From NCBI GenBank assembly GCA_001687465.1, contig LVLI01000215.1:1-56481 (forward strand): 56,481 nucleotides of DNA. Reading direction: 5' to 3'. Positions within the stretch are counted from its first letter, which is position 1. Each line of letters opens with the position of its first letter. The stretch is from Halocafeteria seosinensis. Taxonomy: Eukaryota > Sar > Bigyra > Bicosoecida. The notes beneath the pieces were generated by a model. The model searched no databases and was not told the origin of the DNA. It saw only the letters and a list, made by a program, of their open reading frames with translations. A program made the position numbers and the translations under genes. Of the stretch, positions 50,727 to 56,481 are shown piece after piece.

Positions 50727-52418
50727 ATGCGATGCAGAATGTATCAGAGGATGGTTATCGGGCACGGAATCTTTATTTTATCGTGTGTGCTACCCATGGT
50801 GTCTGCCACATTGGAAGCAAAGGGATCATTCACTTGGACAGACGATCTCTGCGATGCGACGCGTGGTTCACATGACATCTCCGTGGATGAATTGCTTCAT
50901 CCACTGAAAAGGAACGCCGACGCTGCCATACACACGGTACAGGGACAAGGTGATGTAGGCCATACCCAAGATAAGTGGCTTGAACTGGAAGGTGTCGTCG
51001 CGAAAGGGAGGGAATGTCCTGCCAACCTCACTGGAGTCGACCGTCCCTTCAAGCTCATTGACGCTCACAATGCAGACGACTTCACGGGAACAGTGTATTT
51101 AAGAGAGGGTGCTACTCTACCGGCAAAGTCCTGTGATACATATGAAATCACAGTGGCAGCCTATGCCAACGCAAGTGTCTTTACAAGTTGCGACGAGGTG
51201 CCGTGGGGAGGCGGTTTGTGTTTAATAGATCCATGGGGCAATGGCAACCCACAAAGTGCGTTTTGGACCCAATGTAAAAATGGATTTACGGAGATCACGC
51301 AGCGCATCGCCAAGGATTTTCTCGGGGCGAAACTGACATCGGAAGGAGATGTCATTCAATCAGGCTTTCTCAATGATACCCGCCCTTACACGGTGGATGG
51401 TAATGGGGATCATTATGCCCACTACGACATCCCGATACCATTCGGATATACACAGTTTTATCTGGATGGTTTCCACATCCGCTCGACGTCGTATCGTTTT
51501 GACTGTTGTTGGTCAGAGATCAGTCATAACAGCGATAGAGTCTTTACACGATGGGATCGGACGGGAATTGATCCGGCTGATGGCGATTTTGCCTTCGGCT
51601 CGCCGGCAGAAGACGGTCCGGTCACAAGTTACGCCCGCTTTCAGTCTATAGAATCCCACAACGGTATTCACAGGTTCGACGGAAATGGGATTGTTTTCAA
51701 CGTGTCCTCTGAGTCAACAGTGTTTCGGCTTCATTGGGGGGAAGGCGGTGGGCAAGCCGAAGGATGGGCCTGGTGGAGCGGATCAATTTGGGTGAAGAAC
51801 ACCAATGTGCGAGTAATTTCAATACCGGTCAAAGCTGATACATGCACGTTTAAGCTCCGCGTAGATCCTTGTCCGGACCATACAATTTCAGATGGAACAG
51901 AGCTCCGTTGCAAATTTTGCCTGAATGGTACTGTTCCAAATGCGCCACGAAATGAGTGTGTTTCCTGTCAACCGTATCAGGTGGCTAACGAAACAGACAC
52001 AATGTGTAGAACCTGTTTCAAGGGGAAAATCCCAAACGCTGCACGGAATGTTTGCACGCCATGTGCACCCTATAAAGTGGCAAATTGGACAGACACCTCG
52101 TGTCAACCGTGTTTACACGGAAAAGTACCGTTTGACACGCAAGACTATTGCATCTCGTGCTTTATGCCTCGCGTAGCTAACCGTACAGACACAACTTGTC
52201 GTTTGTGTGGCGCTGGTATGGTGCCCGATTCTTCCCAAACGCACTGTGTAGTATGTCCCCCGGGTACATTCAGTCACCCTGGGTCCAAGGGCTGCTACTC
52301 ATGTGAGGCATTCGCGGTACAACCGTATTGGGGCCAGGGTGATTGTCAAGTCAAAGTAGTGGAAGCGCAATATCCGTCCCGAAGAGTACAAGTCAAGCGC
52401 AGGAAAACGCGTCGGTAG
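50727..52418 (+). CDS. Secreted protein with N-terminal globular domain and cysteine repeats
   Basis: A single uninterrupted frame of 563 residues. The N-terminus has an in-frame choice of ATGs and a signal peptide (HGIFILSCVLPMVSA) with cleavage near residue 28. Residues about 30-390 form a Trp/Gly-rich, N-glycosylation-site-containing domain with several cysteines (WGGGLCLIDPWGNG, FDCCWSEIS, WGEGGGQAEGWAWW) that I do not recognise. From residue about 395 there are exact 16-residue CxxC units of the same type as in the giant gene (CKFCLNGTVPN, CRTCFKGKIPN, CRLCGAGMVPD). There is no membrane helix; the protein ends in a basic tail (RRVQVKRRKTRR). It is the only intact, complete member of the cluster and gives a model for the missing N-terminus of the giant protein. 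Confidence 0.75.
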   Translation: MRCRMYQRMVIGHGIFILSCVLPMVSATLEAKGSFTWTDDLCDATRGSHDISVDELLHPLKRNADAAIHTVQGQGDVGHTQDKWLELEGVVAKGRECPANLTGVDRPFKLIDAHNADDFTGTVYLREGATLPAKSCDTYEITVAAYANASVFTSCDEVPWGGGLCLIDPWGNGNPQSAFWTQCKNGFTEITQRIAKDFLGAKLTSEGDVIQSGFLNDTRPYTVDGNGDHYAHYDIPIPFGYTQFYLDGFHIRSTSYRFDCCWSEISHNSDRVFTRWDRTGIDPADGDFAFGSPAEDGPVTSYARFQSIESHNGIHRFDGNGIVFNVSSESTVFRLHWGEGGGQAEGWAWWSGSIWVKNTNVRVISIPVKADTCTFKLRVDPCPDHTISDGTELRCKFCLNGTVPNAPRNECVSCQPYQVANETDTMCRTCFKGKIPNAARNVCTPCAPYKVANWTDTSCQPCLHGKVPFDTQDYCISCFMPRVANRTDTTCRLCGAGMVPDSSQTHCVVCPPGTFSHPGSKGCYSCEAFAVQPYWGQGDCQVKVVEAQYPSRRVQVKRRKTRR

Positions 52419-53252
52419 CCGTTCTTGTGTTAGGAAAGGTCTTCAAAGCTACCAAAAAAATCCGTTTGTCTACGATCGATGCTGTTCACCGACGATACAG
52501 CTTGGTATTTGAAAAGCGATAACGAGTTTGAGCTTATTATCACGAAAGGGTCTTCATGGTCATCGGTAGGAAAAGCATCGTCTACCTTTGCATTCGCTTT
52601 CATCGGTCGCTGTTCTAGGAGACTCTCCTGCTTGTCTATCCCCAATGTTACGTAGATGCAAGGAAATGCACCGATACCGACTTAGGATTCGGATATCAAC
52701 TTGTGCATACTTCGATTCAGCGCTATTTTTGCTAAAATACCGAAACATCAACATGAAAAATCGTCGTTTTGGGATACAGAAACATATTAACGGAACACTA
52801 ACAAAACGCTATGAGCTAACCCTAACCTTCAGTACAAAATAAAGAAAAATGTGACCGGATACAGGAAAGTGAATTAAATAAGAAAAAAGTCCTGGAGTGT
52901 GTCCGACTAATAAACAGAAAATATTATGTACATATACGGAAACAAATGGAGAGATTGTATGGCGTCGTACAGCATGGTATTTCGGAAATCGTTGAGATGT
53001 TCAATGTACCATTCTTCGTTTCCTTTGAATGCGGTTATGGATGAAATCGGAGGATTGCTGGAACACACAAACCAAATGAAATCAGCAAAGCCAATAGACG
53101 ATTGGTGTCGGACATTTACTTGCATTGCAACGTTCATGGGAATACTGCAGAAGATTCTGTATTGAAATTCGTAGTCCCTACGCGTTTAAAAGATGTCATG
53201 GCGGAAAAAAGCTATTGGTTGCCTTCCAATGAAAAGCAAGGAACTCTCCCTT
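52419..53252. other. Intergenic region
   Basis: About 830 bases, moderately AT-rich, with no supportable gene. A 79-codon frame at 52926..53165 has no recognisable content. Confidence 0.4.
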
Positions 53253-54515
53253 TCAAAATGTGAAAGGAGGAGAATCACGTCGTATATAGTCCATCGGATG
53301 CGTATTTGTTTCACCTCCGTGTAGACGACGACGCGAAGATTCGGTTACGGGAAAATACATGTCGGCAATGTCTGTTATAGATAAAGAAAAAAACATTTCT
53401 GCCCATCTGGTTCCATGATTCGGCAGAGTGGTTTGCATATTCTCTTGGGGGTAATGGTCCTGCCCCTCCGAATACGAAACATTTGAGTCATCTACAGGGG
53501 AGTCATGCAGTGACACCCTTTCCAGGTCGAAGATCGTCGAGTACGTTTCGGAAGACATTTGTGGCGTCGATGTTGCTGTTGATGTATCAATTGACGAAAA
53601 CGGGTATGGCATACTTGCCTCCTTCTGGTATTCATGACTATCGTAGGGAATATTGTCTGTTTTTGAAACGTATGCGTTCCCGGTTTCGTATATCCTTTCG
53701 ATAGAACTTTTCGCAGTATGAATTTTTCCCGACGGTGATCCTTTCTCCAATTCCGCAGCAGAATGGGAAAATAATGAAGTAGTTGCACCATGCGACATAG
53801 AAGAATACTCTGAAGTAGTTTGCTGCGATGAATGACGCCTTTTTGTGCCTCTTTTCTACTCTGTCGTTCACTTTGACGATTTTCCTCGTTTGGTGGACCA
53901 GTGCAAGAACTTAGAGATATGCTCGGCGCCGTACTGCATGCTGTCGACTCGCTTTTTTCCCTTCTGTGAGCGGAACGACGAGACCGAGACGGAACATCCA
54001 AACGCACTGACCGGAATTCTTTTTGGTTTTGGATGCACGCACTAAAGCATTCCACTGATGTAACAAATAATACAAATACGTGGCCCAAGTAGAATCTCCA
54101 TGGCGTTTGTTCTGCAAATTCGATTTTCGCGCAAAGTCTAAGGAAATCCGAGGGGAATCGGTAAAAGTACTTTCTGTTGATAAAGAGTAAGCAGACGTTT
54201 TGGCAACAAACGCATCGTAATCTTCAGACCCAATTTGCTCAACCAAACAATAGAGAGCTGCAAACGACGACGGCGGTGTAGTGTTTCCTTCTTTGTAATC
54301 TTGTTTATGTCCTCTTTCCAAATTTTTTCCGATAATTCGGTGGTTGTAATAAAACGAAATAAATCACCTCCTGAGAGTGTAAAAGTAGACGTGGGTCTAA
54401 TTTCGAATGGTTCCTCTTCCTCCTCCTCCGTCCGTCCGCTTTCTTCAGGCGAACAATCTATATTCTTCGTTGAGGTTGGTTGAGGCGGGCTAGCATTCAG
54501 TTGCTCGGTTGACAT
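53253..54515 (-). CDS. Unrecognised, probably spliced gene (structure uncertain)
   Basis: A likely first exon runs from the ATG at 54513-54515 (MSTEQLNAS) through an acidic EEEEEE stretch to about 54368. A 110-bp GT-AG intron to 54258 would then join in frame to LYCLVEQIGSEDYDAF and STWATYLYYLLHQW. Further down, a Ser/Thr-rich hydrophilic region (SHGATTSLFSHS ... PMDYIRRDS) ends at the stop 53253, but the linking splice sites around 53830-54000 are not convincing. So either one more intron or a frameshift must lie there. No domain is recognised. Exact exon limits should not be trusted. Confidence 0.35.
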
Positions 54516-54552
54516 TAAGTGGTACACTATGGAATTGCTGTTGACCTCCGGT

Positions 54553-55365
54553 TTACACCCAATATTTTTCTCGTTTTCGGAATGGAATGAGTGTTTTATC
54601 TGTGGAACGCCCCAATGCGCACATAGAATTCAATAGGAACGTCTTCCGTTCTGCAACATCTGAAGCCAGTTCACGTAAAACTGTTTTCGGCAAGTCTGCG
54701 TGTCTTTCCGTAAACAACTGAAACATGCCTTCGATTTCTTTTTGAATCATCATATTCTCAAAGGTGCTTTTTCTTGGCGTCTGGTCTTCGTCTTCCGTTT
54801 TGTCGTCTGTCTTTTTTCTCGCATCTGGCAAAAGTACTGCGTTTGACTGTGTGGGAAGGATCTCCACATTCGTTGCTGTCTGTCTTTCGAATGCTTGTTT
54901 AAGAGCCAGGAGGTAAAATGTCACTATCTGCAAGCAGTAAAACGGACATCGGAAATTGTCTCAATACTAACGGCAAACAGAAAACTTCCAACGTACTTCG
55001 GATGTCTCCGATGACAGCAGTACTTGAACAGCAGCAGTTGCTGGTTTCTCCTGTTTTGTCACCATGAGCACCGCTTCTCCAATGGGGCACTTACCGTTAT
55101 AGTGTGCCTCCAGAAGGTTAACGTTATCCACCGGTGGGAGCCCTGGTCTCTTGTAAAAAAGCACGAAGCGACCGTCGTCTTCGTGCACGAACTTGTCCAG
55201 AAGCACTCGGTCGTGGTGCAACAGTCGCAACTGCGTCGTCTGCTTCCGTTTGTGATAGGTTACAAAATCATCTACGTCCAACGGATGCAGGGACAAGTCG
55301 GAGATATGTGCCGCATCCCTCATTGAGTCACGCTGATCCAAAGCTGAAAATTGCTCTGAAATCAT
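54553..55365 (-). CDS. Unrecognised two-exon gene
   Basis: Exons 54997..55365 and 54553..54927 on the minus strand join in phase 0 across a 69-bp GTACG...CAG intron to give 247 residues. The first part is polar with a patterned stretch (FVTYHKRKQTTQLRLLHHDR, FVLFYKRPGLPP). The second begins with an aliphatic segment (IVTFYLLALKQAF), then charged sequence and a helical MMIQKEIEGMFQLF. The intron size and splice sites match those of confident genes in the window, which supports it as a real gene. No family recognised. Confidence 0.5.
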
Positions 55366-55508
55366 GTCGGCCAACTGTGGTCTTTTGTACAATGTAATGT
55401 CCCTGGTTCAATTGACCGTGAAGAGCTGATGTAGTTAAGCGCAATTTGGTTGGCCTTTGGACGTCTCTGATATCCAGCTGATGGGTGTTTCTGGGGAAAT
55501 ACCTAACG

Positions 55509-56048
55509 TCAATCGTGTTGAACGATCGGATTACTGTAAGTCCCCCTTCTTGATGCCCTTAAAGAACGTTTGAAGAGCCATCCGTTCCCCTCCTCGTATT
55601 TTACATAAAGTTTGCCCTGGGAAATGCATGATGGTCTATCACAGTGCTCTTGTAGATAGCATCGGGTTTCTCCGCTCCAGTTGCCACCTCGGCGGACATA
55701 ACGTGAGCCACTGTAGATGAATACCCCGTCAATCCAGACGAGGTATTCGATCACTGCCGCCCCTCCCTCAAATTCCTTCATAACGGACTCCGGGTATTTC
55801 TCGTGAAAGCTCCAACAGGCCTCCACTTTTCCATTTCGCTGCGTCAAGACGTAGGAGCTGGTTTGCCCGTTGTGATGTGTTTTCGAATGGGTGTATAGGT
55901 CTTCGTTTGTGGTGCTGAAGTGCTCACACTCCGGACACTTTTGGGATCCGACCTTGCAGATGTTTGGATGCCGAAATATCTCATGTTTCCTCCGTCCGCT
56001 ATACGACCGAAACGTTGCAGAGCACTGTCTGTCTCTACAAGTGTACAT
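55509..56048 (-). CDS. Zinc-finger protein: two C2H2-like fingers plus FLYWCH-like region
   Basis: A 179-residue frame from an ATG. Residues 1-27 form a C-x4-C-x11-H-x4-H finger (YTCRDRQC ... KHEIFRH), and residues about 37-60 a second, KCPEC ... YTHSKTHH. After a linker there is a stretch with YLVWIDGVFIYSGSRYVRR, NWSGETRCYLQEHC and SCISQGKLYV, spaced like the FLYWCH/WRKY-GCM-type zinc fingers. That type is often found on Mutator-like (MULE) transposases and on host proteins derived from them. No transposase core follows within the window, so this may be a domesticated or truncated element, or an independent DNA-binding protein. Confidence 0.5.
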   Translation of the reverse strand: MYTCRDRQCSATFRSYSGRRKHEIFRHPNICKVGSQKCPECEHFSTTNEDLYTHSKTHHNGQTSSYVLTQRNGKVEACWSFHEKYPESVMKEFEGGAAVIEYLVWIDGVFIYSGSRYVRRGGNWSGETRCYLQEHCDRPSCISQGKLYVKYEEGNGWLFKRSLRASRRGTYSNPIVQHD

Positions 56049-56481
56049 CTTGATAAATGATGAACAACAACTTTCAAATTCTTGTTCTAGTACGACACTG
56101 TAAGTGTAATGCCCACGGTTTCTTAGGTTGTATATTTTCTCACTGAATGTACAGTATGTGCTTCTCTATGGTCGCCATACAAGTGCAATACAATATACAA
56201 CCGGCAGATTCGACCGACTGGCATTCACTCCGGTCCCTCACCGGGTAGGACACTTATTAATTTGAATGTTCACACTTCCCGGGGCACAGAGTTGGCACTC
56301 TTTTAACGACACATATCACCATTCCATTCTACAATTACCACTACGGTACTCGGTTAACATCAGTTAGCCCAGCGACATCATATTTGGTCCCTCAGGTGCG
56401 CCGTGGTACTGTCGCCTCATTTCACTTCCGGCAACGCCTTTGCATATGCGCTTGTGAAATAACTACAGTATTGTAAAACCC
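56049..56481. other. Non-coding end of the window
   Basis: About 430 bases upstream of the zinc-finger gene; presumably its promoter. No motif or gene could be supported. Confidence 0.4.

Overview
The window looks like nuclear DNA of a unicellular or algal eukaryote. Genes carry short GT-AG introns (about 60-80 bp, one of about 94 bp), stops are standard, GC is moderate, and conserved eukaryotic genes are present (ATE1, V-ATPase subunit F, ribosomal protein eL34, NUDCD2-type CS protein). A Golgi-type sulfotransferase and an anchored FkbM methyltransferase would fit an organism that makes sulfated, methylated glycans, such as an alga. The lineage cannot be fixed from sequence reading alone.

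Layout. 0.2-1.5 kb: membrane-anchored sulfotransferase. 2.2-12 kb: two diverged, same-strand ATE1 (arginyl-tRNA-protein transferase) copies with an FkbM methyltransferase on the opposite strand between them. 12.1-16.8 kb: an unusual SPX-SulP-STAS fusion transporter. 17-18.7 kb: a decayed hAT transposon. 19.2-23 kb: a tandem cytochrome P450 pair. 23.2-25.5 kb: a housekeeping block (NUDCD2, V-ATPase F, eL34). 26.5-29.7 kb: a TPR-like gene and an upstream inverted pseudogene copy of it.

29.67-32.53 kb: an AT-rich, compactly coded segment of clearly different base composition. It has an adenain-like cysteine protease with all four expected catalytic residues, small ORFs, a small membrane protein and a lysine-rich protein. 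It is most likely a fragment of a virophage or Polinton-like virus. On the left it is bounded by a ~210-bp imperfect palindrome. On the right it joins the middle of a host cysteine-repeat gene, so a viral gene and a host gene are both cut there. Two ambiguous bases lie inside it, so an assembly chimera must be considered.

32.53-52.4 kb: a family of cysteine-rich repeat proteins. The largest is a 3,526-residue, N-terminally truncated membrane protein made of 203 consecutive units of exactly 16 residues (48 bp) with no length change over 9.7 kb, arranged in nested higher-order repeats of 17, 13 and 10 units. Two neighbouring copies are pseudogenes and one is an intact secreted protein. 52.4-56.5 kb: unrecognised spliced genes and a C2H2/FLYWCH-like zinc-finger protein on the minus strand.

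The signals most worth following are the strict 16-residue array and its layered expansion, the virus-like island with its palindromic end, the SPX-SulP-STAS fusion, and the P450 pair that has lost the I-helix acid/threonine residues.
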